A stretch of 23,689 nucleotides of DNA. Origin: JACRGC01 sp035288785. GTDB taxonomy: Archaea > Micrarchaeota > Micrarchaeia > Norongarragalinales > SBBD01. The notes beneath the pieces were generated by a model, which had not been told where the DNA came from, ran no database searches, and was given only the letters and a program-made list of their open reading frames with translations. Made by a program: the position numbers and the translations under genes. The first letter of the stretch is position 1. Every line of letters begins with the position of its first letter. This document shows, one piece after another, positions 7,202 through 13,958 of this stretch. The stretch lies in NCBI GenBank assembly GCA_035288785.1, contig DATDZF010000011.1:1-23689 (forward strand), in the 5' to 3' direction.

Positions 7202-7444
7202 ATGGGAAATTTGAATATTGATTTGGAAGGGTATCCGGGCAGAGTAGTGGAATTCATGATAAAAAACGGGTTCGTGAAAACGAAAACCGAGGCGCTGCGA
7301 TTGGCATTATTCGAATTTGACCAGATGCATTCGGTGGTTCCGGATGAGGATACCGCTTATGCACTTGTCGCACAAAAATTACTGGAGGACGTGGAGAGCG
7401 GAAAAGTGAAATTGAAGAAATTCGATTTCAAGATGCTCGACTGA
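7202..7444 (+). CDS. ribbon-helix-helix-type antitoxin
   Basis: The 80-residue product begins with a beta strand and two helices of ribbon-helix-helix type: LNIDLEGYPGRVVEFMIKNG followed by KTKTEALRLALFEF (about residues 4-39). This is typical of archaeal antitoxins that repress their own operon as dimers. The C-terminal part (about 48-80), with LVAQKLLEDVESGKVKLKKF, would wrap the toxin. ATG 7202 is used because it starts the conserved domain directly after the inverted repeat; the longer frame from 7124 overlaps guaA. The next gene starts four bases after its stop. Confidence 0.7.
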   Translation: MGNLNIDLEGYPGRVVEFMIKNGFVKTKTEALRLALFEFDQMHSVVPDEDTAYALVAQKLLEDVESGKVKLKKFDFKMLD

Positions 7445-7448
7445 TATT

Positions 7449-7712
7449 ATGGAAATTCTCCACCACCCAGAGTTCGAGAAGGATGTCAAAAGGCTCGATG
7501 GGTCATTAAAGGAACGGCTCAAAAAGGCCATTGGGAAGATTTCCTCCAACCCCGAAATCGGAAAGCCGCTCAAGCACCTTCACTTCTGCTTTTCGGAAAG
7601 AATTGAAAACTACCGGCTTATTTACACGTTTAAGGAAAACCAGATCCTGCTTGTTTGTTTCAAAAACCGCGATGAGGTCTACGAATTCCTGAATTTGCTT
7701 AAAATCAAGTAG
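7449..7712 (+). CDS. RelE/ParE-family toxin
   Basis: The 87-residue protein fits the RelE/ParE superfamily: MEILHHPEFEKDVKRLDGSLKER at the start, a KISSNPEIGKPLKHL loop, then the strands ENYRLIYTFKENQILLVCFKNRDEVY. RelE members cut mRNA in the ribosome A site, whereas ParE members poison gyrase; the sequence alone does not decide which. Basic residues and the C-terminal Y/F-rich strand are present, so it looks intact. It is translated four bases after the antitoxin, in the common antitoxin-first order. Confidence 0.8.
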   Translation: MEILHHPEFEKDVKRLDGSLKERLKKAIGKISSNPEIGKPLKHLHFCFSERIENYRLIYTFKENQILLVCFKNRDEVYEFLNLLKIK

Positions 7713-7780
7713 GCATCAGCTAAATCTATTCTCATTTCAACTACTCTTTCCAAACTATTTCCCGCCCAACCACCAAACGA

Positions 7781-8287
7781 TTATTTTTTCTTGACCTTGA
7801 TGTTTATCGCATCCGCAACCGTATAGCTGCCCTTTCCCTTGCCCCTATAATCCGAAAGAAGCTCGTCCTTCAATTTGTCAACCTTTCCGGGGATGTTCTC
7901 CTCAATCAGCTTAATTTTCAGGAATTTCTCGAGCTTCTGCGCCACCTTGTGCTCGGGCATAAGATGCCCAGCTTCCATCCTCTCAATCACATTCTCGGAA
8001 ATGAAAAGAGTGTTTGCAAGCTCCCTGCGCGTCAGGTGCAAACCCTGCCTCGCATCCGAAATCAATTTCCCAAACCCTTCAACAACCGAATATTCGTGGT
8101 GGATTGGGACCGAAGCGGGTTCAAAGGTTTTAACGCTTGTTGTTGAAACCGGCCTCCTGACCCCCGGGGGCTGCGCAATTGGCTTTCCATACCTTGTGCA
8201 ATCCGCGCAAACCGAAACCCTCGCGCCCTCAACAATCGCATCGGTGACCGCAGCCTTTCCGCAAATATAACAGTCTGGCACTTTCAT
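7781..8287 (-). CDS. archaeal multiprotein bridging factor MBF1 (TIGR00270 type)
   Basis: The 168-residue protein has an N-terminal zinc ribbon (C6, C9, C27, C30), a Pro-rich linker, and a Cro-type helix-turn-helix at about 72-130 (FGKLISDARQGLHLTRRELA to KLEKFLKIKL). This is the standard layout of archaeal MBF1, a transcription- or ribosome-associated protein. The basic tail ends in KGKGSYTVADAINIKVKKK. The ATG at 8287 is chosen because GGTGGTGGT lies four bases upstream and the zinc ribbon begins at once; the longer frame to 8356 adds unrelated residues. It is divergent from the FEN-1 gene, with about 150 bases between them. Confidence 0.9.
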   Translation of the reverse strand: MKVPDCYICGKAAVTDAIVEGARVSVCADCTRYGKPIAQPPGVRRPVSTTSVKTFEPASVPIHHEYSVVEGFGKLISDARQGLHLTRRELANTLFISENVIERMEAGHLMPEHKVAQKLEKFLKIKLIEENIPGKVDKLKDELLSDYRGKGKGSYTVADAINIKVKKK

Positions 8288-8401
8288 AAGACCACCACCA
8301 TGGAATCGTAGGGCGGGCGGAAATAGCCAACCCGGCAAGGAAAATCCCGCCGCCACCCATACCCAATTGCCCTAGTTCAAGCCAATATTATGGCACCAAC
8401 G

Positions 8402-8410
8402 CTTTTAAGC
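8402..8410 (+). promoter_or_regulatory. putative TATA box of the FEN-1 gene
   Basis: CTTTTAAGC lies about 33 bases before the GTG start at 8440, so transcription would start within a few bases of it and the mRNA would be leaderless or nearly so. No ribosome site is seen before this GTG, which agrees. Confidence 0.5.
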
Positions 8411-8439
8411 ATTGTAATTTTACTTAATTGGGATTTCAT

Positions 8440-9456
8440 GTGGGAGTAGCCATCGGGGACATTTTGCAGGTGAAAAAGATCGCCTTCGAGGAGATGCGCG
8501 GAAGGATCGCAATCGATGCCTACAATACGCTCTACCAGTTCCTTTCGATAATAAGGCAGCCGGATGGCACGCCGCTCATGGATTCAAAGGGCCGCGTGAC
8601 ATCTCATCTCTCGGGCCTTTTCTACCGCACCTGCAGCATGGTTGAAAAGGGGCTCCAACCCATCTTCGTTTTTGACGGCCCGCCCTCCGAGCTGAAGAAG
8701 CGCACGCTTGCGGAAAGGCGGGAGCGCAAGCAGCTTGCGGCAGAAGAGTTTGTCGCCGCAAAGGAAGCGGGCAAGGAGGAGGAGATGAAGATCTTTGCCC
8801 AGCAGACAACAAAACTCACAAAGGAAATGGCAGAGGAGAGCAAGCACCTATTGAGGCTGCTAGGAATCCCGGTGGTGCAAGCCAAAAGCGAGGGCGAGGC
8901 GCAGTGCGCGCACATGTGCAGGAAGGGCCTGGTTGCAGCAACTGGCTCGCAGGACTTCGATGCGCTTCTATTTGGCACCCCGGTGCTGCTGAAAAACCTC
9001 ACGATTGCCGGGAGAAGGAAGCTTCCTCGGAAAAATATTTTCGTGGAAGTGGTGCCCGAAAGGATAGAATTGCAGCCGAACCTGGACGCCCTTGGAATAA
9101 CGCAAAAAAAACTCATCTGGATTGGGATACTCGCGGGAACCGATTTCAACAAGGGGATTTACGGCATCGGGGCAAAGAAGGCGCTTAAGCTTGTCCGGGA
9201 GTTCGACACATTCGAGGGGATAATCGGGAAATTGGGGAAGGATGTGGACTATAAGCCCGTGGAAAAGCTGTTTTTCGAGCCGGATGTGGTAGACGTTCCG
9301 GAGGGGGAGATTGTTTTTTCCGAGCCGGACCGCGATAAGCTGATGGATTTCATGCTTGATAGGAACTTCACCATTGAAAGGGTGCAATCAGCCCTGCAGC
9401 GCGCCTTCAAGGAGCCGTTCGGGACAAGGCAAAGCAACCTCAGCAAATGGTTTTAG
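8440..9456 (+). CDS. fen: flap endonuclease FEN-1
   Basis: FEN-1 removes 5' flaps during Okazaki fragment maturation and repair. The 338-residue product has all seven acidic active-site positions: D26 (IAIDAYN), D79 (FVFDGPP), E151/E153 (KSEGEA), D172/D174 (SQDFDALLFG) and D235 (AGTDFNKG). The helix-hairpin-helix YGIGAKKALKLV follows. The last eight residues, QSNLSKWF (331-338), are a PCNA-interacting box. The start is a GTG giving MGVAIGDIL, which matches the family; the longer TTG-started frame from 8428 adds four foreign residues. DnaG and a GINS subunit are encoded elsewhere in the window but not in the same operon. Confidence 0.96.
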   Translation: MGVAIGDILQVKKIAFEEMRGRIAIDAYNTLYQFLSIIRQPDGTPLMDSKGRVTSHLSGLFYRTCSMVEKGLQPIFVFDGPPSELKKRTLAERRERKQLAAEEFVAAKEAGKEEEMKIFAQQTTKLTKEMAEESKHLLRLLGIPVVQAKSEGEAQCAHMCRKGLVAATGSQDFDALLFGTPVLLKNLTIAGRRKLPRKNIFVEVVPERIELQPNLDALGITQKKLIWIGILAGTDFNKGIYGIGAKKALKLVREFDTFEGIIGKLGKDVDYKPVEKLFFEPDVVDVPEGEIVFSEPDRDKLMDFMLDRNFTIERVQSALQRAFKEPFGTRQSNLSKWF

Positions 9457-9637
9457 GCAAAAAAAATCATTGGCAAGGCCGCTAAGGTATCGACCATCCC
9501 CCCTTTTTCCCAAAATGCGCCAAATCTCATTCGCATAAAAAATGATGGCCTAATTGCAGCCCCAACAATTTCACGCTTGTCGAACTTGCCAAAAAACTAA
9601 ATAATTAATAAACGTTTCCGTGCCTATTTGTTTTAAC

Positions 9638-9649
9638 CTTTTATTTTTT
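9638..9649 (+). promoter_or_regulatory. putative TATA box of the 41-residue microprotein gene
   Basis: CTTTTATTTTTT lies about 45 bases before the ATG at 9691. A second AT-rich candidate (TAAATAATTAATAAA) lies near 9597-9611. Either would leave a short leader containing GAGTGGGTAGAG. Confidence 0.35.
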
Positions 9650-9690
9650 TTGGGTGCGAGTGCAAGAATATTTTACCGAGTGGGTAGAGT

Positions 9691-9816
9691 ATGCAAGTGA
9701 TGCAGATGGAGCAAAAGCAGCAGATGATTAAGAAGAAGAAGGCCGAAGTGGAAGTGCTCGAGGATGCCACGGACGACCTTTGGGAAGAGGAAAACGCGGA
9801 AAAGGAGGAGGAATGA
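9691..9816 (+). CDS. unrecognised 41-residue charged microprotein
   Basis: This small frame runs ATG to TGA and encodes 41 residues. The first half is Gln/Met/Lys-rich (MQVMQMEQKQ, then KKKK at 14-17). The second half is strongly acidic (about 22-41), with one Trp at 31 in DDLWEEE. The sharp basic-to-acidic split, the good codon pattern, an upstream TATA-like site and its fit between two real genes support translation. No family is recognised. The acidic Trp-containing tail resembles small acidic adaptor proteins only superficially. It ends eight bases before the convergent PIN gene, so the two 3' ends nearly touch. The function is unknown. Confidence 0.5.
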   Translation: MQVMQMEQKQQMIKKKKAEVEVLEDATDDLWEEENAEKEEE

Positions 9817-9824
9817 CTGATTTT

Positions 9825-10214
9825 CTAATGCAACCTTTCAATTCCCTTGAACCGATCAAAATCCGAATCAAATGAAAGTATTTTCACTAGCCCGGACTCC
9901 TTCATGATCAATACACTAAGGGAATCGCAGAGGCTAAGGCCGCCGTATTTTTTCATGATTTCAAGAGCAATCTCTATTTTGCGCCTATCGACGATGATAA
10001 TTTCCAATTGGGCATTGTTCAGCATGCGCCTCCCGGCTTCATATGCGGTTTCGGGGCCGCGATGCTTCATAAGCCAATCAACAACCTCCTCAAAAATATG
10101 GTCCGTGATAAGACCCTTTTCGGATAATCCCTTCCACAAATCCACAGACCTCGCATGCCTCTCTTCATCCGTGGCGAAGAGGGATATCAGGAAGGAGGAA
10201 TCGATTAATATCAT
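9825..10214 (-). CDS. PIN-domain protein, VapC-like toxin
   Basis: The 129-residue protein is a PIN-domain RNase: D5 in MILIDSSFL, the acidic IFEEVVDW segment (about 40-47), the conserved acidic position in LSLCDSLSVLIM, and a final ILSFDSDFDRF. VapC toxins cleave tRNA or rRNA. The start is ATG 10214; the upstream TTG lies in the previous gene's stop region. The stop of the upstream small gene is 11 bases before this start, so the two form an operon in antitoxin-toxin order. All acidic motif positions appear to be present, so it is probably active. Confidence 0.82.
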   Translation of the reverse strand: MILIDSSFLISLFATDEERHARSVDLWKGLSEKGLITDHIFEEVVDWLMKHRGPETAYEAGRRMLNNAQLEIIIVDRRKIEIALEIMKKYGGLSLCDSLSVLIMKESGLVKILSFDSDFDRFKGIERLH

Positions 10215-10225
10215 AAAAATCGCCT

Positions 10226-10501
10226 TCAATCAAAACCCAGTTTTTCAAGTTCGGCCTGGGCATTGAATTTTCCCTGCTTTCCGCCCTTGGCTATCCCGAT
10301 CAAATCCTCCATCGTCCATTTCTTCCCCTTGGTTGGATGCATCCCCCTAGGCAGGTCCAGCTCGAGGGCAAAATCCAAGGCGACATCTATTGCGTCTATA
10401 TCCGTTACATCCTTTCCGTTGCGTTCCATGAGCCTCGCCTTGTACCTTACAATCTTGGGCGCGGTGCGCCTGGCTATCTTCTTTGTAATGTATGGTTCCA
10501 C
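10226..10501 (-). CDS. probable antitoxin partner of the PIN toxin
   Basis: About 91 residues, basic at the N-terminus (EPYITKKIARRTAPKIVRYKARLMERNG), then a short acidic stretch (DVTDIDAIDVALDFALELDLP) and a C-terminal helix (KWTMEDLIGIAKGG to LEKLGFD). No known VapB fold is recognised with confidence. The antitoxin role is inferred from size and operon position directly before a PIN gene. The GTG at 10501 is preferred because GGTGGT lies four bases upstream; TTG or GTG at 10513 and 10510 would use that ribosome site as codons. Confidence 0.55.
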   Translation of the reverse strand: MEPYITKKIARRTAPKIVRYKARLMERNGKDVTDIDAIDVALDFALELDLPRGMHPTKGKKWTMEDLIGIAKGGKQGKFNAQAELEKLGFD

Positions 10502-10511
10502 GACTACCACC

Positions 10512-10542
10512 AATTACACTAATTACACTAAAGGATAAAAAC
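10512..10542 (-). promoter_or_regulatory. promoter with tandem 9-base repeat upstream of the PIN operon
   Basis: On the plus strand AATTACACT occurs twice in tandem (10512-10520 and 10521-10529). Next to it, the minus strand has GTTTTTATCC (10542-10533), a TATA candidate. The repeats would lie across the transcription start, a usual place for antitoxin operators. Confidence 0.4.
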
Positions 10543-10622
10543 GTTGCGGGAGGTAGTTTCGGGTGAAATAAGGCAGCACGTAATGAAATTCGCAAAGAGT
10601 CGGCAGGCAACGGATGGGAAAA

Positions 10623-10653
10623 TCAGTAAATAACAAAATTCCTGCAAAGCGCC
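10623..10653 (-). repeat. second copy of the glyA 3' end (31-base direct repeat)
   Basis: These 31 bases match 10737-10767 at 30 positions. Read on the minus strand they encode the same last residues as glyA (ALCRNFVIY and stop); the one difference turns the Val codon GTG into GTT, which is silent. Similarity stops abruptly on both sides. This copy has no upstream coding region, so it is a remnant or an attachment-site duplicate and not a gene. Confidence 0.85.
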
Positions 10654-10700
10654 TTCTGTTAATTGATAAATATGCCAATCAAATTAGGAGGGTGGGCGGC

Positions 10701-10738
10701 GACACGTGGGAGGGAACCTAGGTTCCCTGTGGGGTGTC
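10701..10738. repeat. nested palindrome just past glyA
   Basis: The core at 10711-10728 is a perfect 18-base palindrome (AGGGAACC-TAGGTTCCCT). It is flanked on each side by the same-direction pentamer GTGGG (10706-10710 and 10729-10733). Outside these, GACAC (10701-10705) pairs with GTGTC (10734-10738). As RNA it would fold into a stem with a symmetric five-base internal loop. The last two bases overlap the glyA stop codon, so it may mark the 3' end of the glyA mRNA. Confidence 0.7.
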
Positions 10739-10767
10739 AGTAAATCACAAAATTCCTGCAAAGCGCC
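10737..10767 (-). repeat. first copy of the 31-base repeat (glyA 3' end)
   Basis: This is the part of glyA covering its last codons and stop, matched 114 bases away at 10623-10653 with one synonymous mismatch. Confidence 0.85.
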
Positions 10768-11966
10768 CTTACTTCCTCGCGCACTTTCAGCTTGGTTTGG
10801 GCATCCGTCCTGTTTGTTAGCGCCTTGTGTATCAATCTCGCGACATCCTTCATTTCGGACTCCTTCATCCCCCTGCTGGTGATTGCGGGAGTGCCCAGCC
10901 GGATTCCGGATGGGTCAAGCGGCGCCCGCTTGTCAAATGGGATCATGTTCTTGTTGCAATAGATCCCCACCTCATCAAGCACCGTCTCTGCCTCCTTGCC
11001 GGTAATTCCCTTCTCAAAGACATCTATTAGCATCAGGTGGTTGTCCGTCCCGTTTGAAACAAGCCTATAGCCATATCCCATCAGCTCTTCCGCAAGCACT
11101 TTTGCATTCTTCACGATCTGCCTTGCATATTCCTTGAATTCTGGCTGCAGCGCCTCCTTGAAGGCAACTGCCTTTGCGGCATTCACATGATCGTGCGGCC
11201 CGCCTTGCAAGCCGGGGAAGACGGCCTTGTCGATTTGCCTAGCGAACTGCTCCTTGCACATGATCATGGCGCCACGCGGGCCCCTAAGAGTTTTATGCGT
11301 TGTCGTGGAAACGACATCGAAATAGGGTACGGGATTCTCATGTACACCAGCTGCGCAAAGCCCCGCGATATGGGCGATATCCGCGAATGTGAATGCGCCG
11401 ATCTCGTCTGCAATTTCCTTGAATTTCCGAAAATCCAAAGTCCGAGGATAAGCTGAAAAGCCAGCGAGGATCATTTTGGGCTTTTCCGCAATTGCAAGGC
11501 GCCTTACCTCGTCATAATCAATGAGGCCGGTTTCGGGGTCGACACCATATGGGATGATCTTGTAGAACCTTCCGGAGAAATTGAGCGGATGGCCGTGCGT
11601 GAGGTGGCCGCCATGCGCAAGGTTCATCCCAAGCACCTTGTCGCCGATCTCAAGCAATGCATAATAGACTGCAAAATTTGCGGGCGAGCCGGAGTAGGGC
11701 TGGACGTTCACGTGCTGCGCATTGAAGAGCAGTTTTGCCCTAGCAACCGCAATATCCTCCATCTGGTCAATATACTCATTCCCGCCATAGTAGCGCTTGT
11801 GGGGGACGCCTTCGGAATATTTGTTGGTCATTATGCTCCCAAGCGCTTCCAAAACCGCCTTGGAGACATAATTTTCTGATGGGATCATTTCAAGCCCCTC
11901 CATCTGACGGCGTTTCTCGCTTTCAATAGTTGCGGCAATTTCCGGATCGAACTTCTCAAGGTACAT
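10737..11966 (-). CDS. glyA: serine hydroxymethyltransferase
   Basis: GlyA interconverts serine and glycine using PLP and a folate- or pterin-type one-carbon carrier. The 409-residue product is full length. Typical blocks are PSENYVS (29-35), NKYSEGVPHKRYYGG (48-62), the AHGGHLTHG segment (117-125), and the PLP lysine K225 in VVSTTTHKTLRGPRGA. That active-site motif and the N-terminal region are of the bacterial SHMT type and not the usual archaeal type, which suggests horizontal transfer. The ATG at 11966 has a near-perfect ribosome site, AAAGGAGGTG, at good spacing. The gene's last ten codons are duplicated downstream. Confidence 0.96.
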   Translation of the reverse strand: MYLEKFDPEIAATIESEKRRQMEGLEMIPSENYVSKAVLEALGSIMTNKYSEGVPHKRYYGGNEYIDQMEDIAVARAKLLFNAQHVNVQPYSGSPANFAVYYALLEIGDKVLGMNLAHGGHLTHGHPLNFSGRFYKIIPYGVDPETGLIDYDEVRRLAIAEKPKMILAGFSAYPRTLDFRKFKEIADEIGAFTFADIAHIAGLCAAGVHENPVPYFDVVSTTTHKTLRGPRGAMIMCKEQFARQIDKAVFPGLQGGPHDHVNAAKAVAFKEALQPEFKEYARQIVKNAKVLAEELMGYGYRLVSNGTDNHLMLIDVFEKGITGKEAETVLDEVGIYCNKNMIPFDKRAPLDPSGIRLGTPAITSRGMKESEMKDVARLIHKALTNRTDAQTKLKVREEVRALCRNFVIY

Positions 11967-12216
11967 CGGAATACACCTCCTTTATGAATGTGAATGAAAA
12001 AAGACCACCGGGCTCATTCCCCCCAAATACGGAAGAATGGCCATCAAATCATAGTATGGACGGGCCAACCGAGCATGCCCCACACATGCGGATGGGATGG
12101 ACAACAAATCCCATTATTTTCACGAGCCATTAATTCAAGCATTCCCCATGTTAACAATCAAAACCCTTTTTTTCCCTCCACTCTCCAGACTACAGGAAGA
12201 AAGTTAATAAGGATTT

Positions 12217-12558
12217 TTATTGGGGAGCGGAAGTCCCGCAATAGAACTGGTCGTTGGTGCCAATAACATCCCATGGCGTACCGGAAAGCCCGCCTCCGGC
12301 ATCATTTGTGCAGTCAGCGCTAATCCCGTATGAATTGACATCAAGCGGGGTTGTAACATCTGTTTTCCAGGTGCCGTTGGCGTAATAGCATGCCCCCGCT
12401 GCAATAAGCTGGGATTTGCATTGGGCAAATTCAACCTGATTGCTCTGCTTGCTTGATGTGCCCCGGAGTATGAAGAATGCGACGGTTGCAATGAATAGGA
12501 TGCCGCCCATTAACAGGACATATTCAAAGGCACCTTGGCCCCTCGATCTTGGATTCAT
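12217..12558 (-). CDS. class III signal peptide (pilin-like) protein 1
   Basis: The 113-residue protein starts MNPRSRGQGAFEYVLLMGG. A basic stretch, then QGAFEY and a hydrophobic helix (about 13-32) are the archaeal class III signal peptide, cleaved by a prepilin peptidase before the Q/G and assembled as a pilin-like fibre or membrane-attached subunit. The rest is secreted, with Cys in QCKSQL, GACYY, DCTN and YCGT and sequons such as NGTW. It is the most diverged of three paralogues here (the CKxQL block is shared). The order on the minus strand is 58-residue gene, protein 3, protein 2, then this one, with gaps of 53-57 bases among the larger three. Confidence 0.85.
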   Translation of the reverse strand: MNPRSRGQGAFEYVLLMGGILFIATVAFFILRGTSSKQSNQVEFAQCKSQLIAAGACYYANGTWKTDVTTPLDVNSYGISADCTNDAGGGLSGTPWDVIGTNDQFYCGTSAPQ

Positions 12559-12615
12559 AATTATTAATCTGCAGCGGCGCTTTAAAAAACCGCCTTTGAT
12601 GCGGAATATGCCAGA

Positions 12616-12957
12616 CTATATGGGATATGGGCCGCATTTGAATTGGGTTGGGGAATAATACCAGGATAGCTGCGGGGGGCCTGCAAAAACATCCGCGCAG
12701 GAGGGGTTGATCCGGTAATCCGCATACGCGCAGCCGGAAGCGCAGCCATCGGCAACTCCTTCAATGTTGCCCGTCCAGCCTCCGGTCGAATTGATGCATG
12801 CCTGCACGCCAATTAGCTGCACCTTGCATGTGATCAGGTCGACCCGGGAAGATTCGCGGGTGAGGGAGGACCTAAGGATCAAAATCACCATTGCAACGAT
12901 AAGCAGGACGCCTCCCAGAAGCAGAATGTATTCAAACGCACCCTGGGCTTTTCGCAT
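12616..12957 (-). CDS. class III signal peptide (pilin-like) protein 2
   Basis: About 113 residues starting MRKAQGAFEYILLLGG, a class III signal peptide followed by a hydrophobic helix. The secreted part is clearly paralogous to the next gene upstream: TCK-QL-GV-C, NSTGGW, a DGC-GC pair, the NP-C-VF-GPP block and a final FKCGP. Six to seven cysteines suggest disulfides, and NST is a glycosylation sequon. An in-frame GTG at 12966 is an alternative start; the ATG at 12957 places the basic residues directly before QGAFEY, as in the sister genes. Confidence 0.85.
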   Translation of the reverse strand: MRKAQGAFEYILLLGGVLLIVAMVILILRSSLTRESSRVDLITCKVQLIGVQACINSTGGWTGNIEGVADGCASGCAYADYRINPSCADVFAGPPQLSWYYSPTQFKCGPYPI

Positions 12958-12969
12958 GGAATCCACTAG

Positions 12970-13011
12970 AAGTAATTAAAAAAGAAAGAAAAAAATTAAA
13001 AAAAGAAAAAA
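12970..13011 (-). terminator. T-rich terminator after pilin-like gene 3
   Basis: The plus strand is an almost uninterrupted A/G tract here, so the minus-strand transcript has several long U runs directly after the stop of the gene at 13012. Oligo-U alone is enough for archaeal termination. Partial termination would set the ratio between this gene and those downstream. Confidence 0.55.
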
Positions 13012-13353
13012 TTAAGCAGGCCTTGGGCCGCACTTGAAGTTAGTAGCGTCCACATACCACGGAAGTGCAGGCGGACCGGTAAATACTGCGCCACAAGCCG
13101 GGTTCATTCCATAATCGGTCATTAAGCATCCCGCGCCGCATCCATCAGTCACACCATATGTTGCAGATGCCCATCCTCCGGTCGAGTTGGTGCAAACTGA
13201 AACGCCCGCGAGCTGCGCCTTGCATGTATTCAGGTCGGTTTGGGTGCCTCCCTTGCCGATCGTACCCCTGAGAATTATGATCGCCAAAACTACTATCAGC
13301 AGCACTCCGGCCAAAAGCAGGATGTACTCAAATGCGCCTTGTCCTCTCTTCAT
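13012..13353 (-). CDS. class III signal peptide (pilin-like) protein 3
   Basis: The 113-residue product starts MKRGQGAFEYILLLAGV with a long hydrophobic helix (about 9-29): the class III (type IV pilin-like) signal peptide, cut by an archaeal prepilin peptidase at G/Q. The C-terminal part is secreted and Cys-rich, closely similar to protein 2 (CTNSTGGW, DGCGAGC, NPACGAVFTGPP, FKCGP). The start at 13353 has a strong AGGTGAT site, and a strong TATA box lies 50-60 bases upstream. No pilus ATPase or platform gene is in the window. Confidence 0.87.
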   Translation of the reverse strand: MKRGQGAFEYILLLAGVLLIVVLAIIILRGTIGKGGTQTDLNTCKAQLAGVSVCTNSTGGWASATYGVTDGCGAGCLMTDYGMNPACGAVFTGPPALPWYVDATNFKCGPRPA

Positions 13354-13403
13354 CTATTATCACCTATTATCCATCAAATTGAACGAATAGACTAATCACA
13401 GGC

Positions 13404-13413
13404 TATATATAAA
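13404..13413 (-). promoter_or_regulatory. TATA box of pilin-like gene 3
   Basis: The minus strand reads CTTTATATATAGCC across this point, one of the best TATA matches in the window. It predicts transcription start near 13383 and a leader of about 30 bases carrying AGGTGAT. Confidence 0.65.
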
Positions 13414-13550
13414 GCTTTTCTTAGACGCGAGGGGAAACAAATTAAAGGGGGCGATCGATGCTTATTTTTCCATCCAAAAGAAATACATTCCAGATATGAA
13501 ATTAGATTTGCGCAGCACAAAATTAGTCACTAATTCCAAAGCAGTTTACT

Positions 13551-13727
13551 TCAAACATAGCCGGATGTGTTGGTGGCGTTCTTGTAATTGTAATAGCTCG
13601 TATTCACCTGTTGTTCACCGCCGGCAACAGCGCCGGTCCTTAATACCAGGTAAACCATCGCACTAACTAGCAGTATGCCTGCTAAAAGCAGGATGTACTC
13701 GAAGCTTGTCTGCGCCTTCTCGTCCAT
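13551..13727 (-). CDS. short class III signal peptide (pilin-like) protein, 58 residues
   Basis: This 58-residue protein was found by reading the minus strand. It starts MDEKAQTSFEYILLLAGILL. QTSFEY followed by a hydrophobic helix (about 9-30) is the canonical class III signal motif Q-x-S-x-E with Y and aliphatics. After cleavage only about 50 residues remain: the helix and a short Gln/Asn/Tyr-rich end (EQQVNTSYYNYKNATNTSGYV) with three sequons (NTS, NAT, NTS). It lacks the Cys-rich domain of the three larger paralogues downstream and may be the main fibre subunit or a minor pilin. The nearest TATA candidate (GTATTAAAAAG) is about 35 bases upstream. Confidence 0.8.
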   Translation of the reverse strand: MDEKAQTSFEYILLLAGILLVSAMVYLVLRTGAVAGGEQQVNTSYYNYKNATNTSGYV

Positions 13728-13756
13728 ATGAAATCCGGATTTACCACTGCGGGCTT

Positions 13757-13768
13757 CTTTTTAATACT
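13757..13768 (-). promoter_or_regulatory. putative TATA box of the 58-residue pilin gene
   Basis: The minus strand reads AAGTATTAAAAAG around here, about 35 bases before the ATG at 13727, giving a very short leader. Confidence 0.45.
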
Positions 13769-13898
13769 TTGTTGATTGGAAGGGCAGGAGCGGAGCATTA
13801 TTGGATAACCATCCGTTCAATCCTGCTCCGGAAGATGGAAAAATATCGGGTAATCCTGCACTGGAATGCAACCTCAATCAATTCAACGCCTCCAATAA

Positions 13899-13909
13899 GT
13901 TTTATTAAG
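13899..13909 (+). promoter_or_regulatory. putative TATA box of the small unknown gene
   Basis: GTTTTATTAAG lies about 55 bases before the ATG at 13959, giving a leader of about 30 bases with the AAAGGTGA site. Confidence 0.45.
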
Positions 13910-13958
13910 CCCCGTTCAGTAGTAAAAACACCCATTTTTCCCAAAGGTGATGCTGTTG

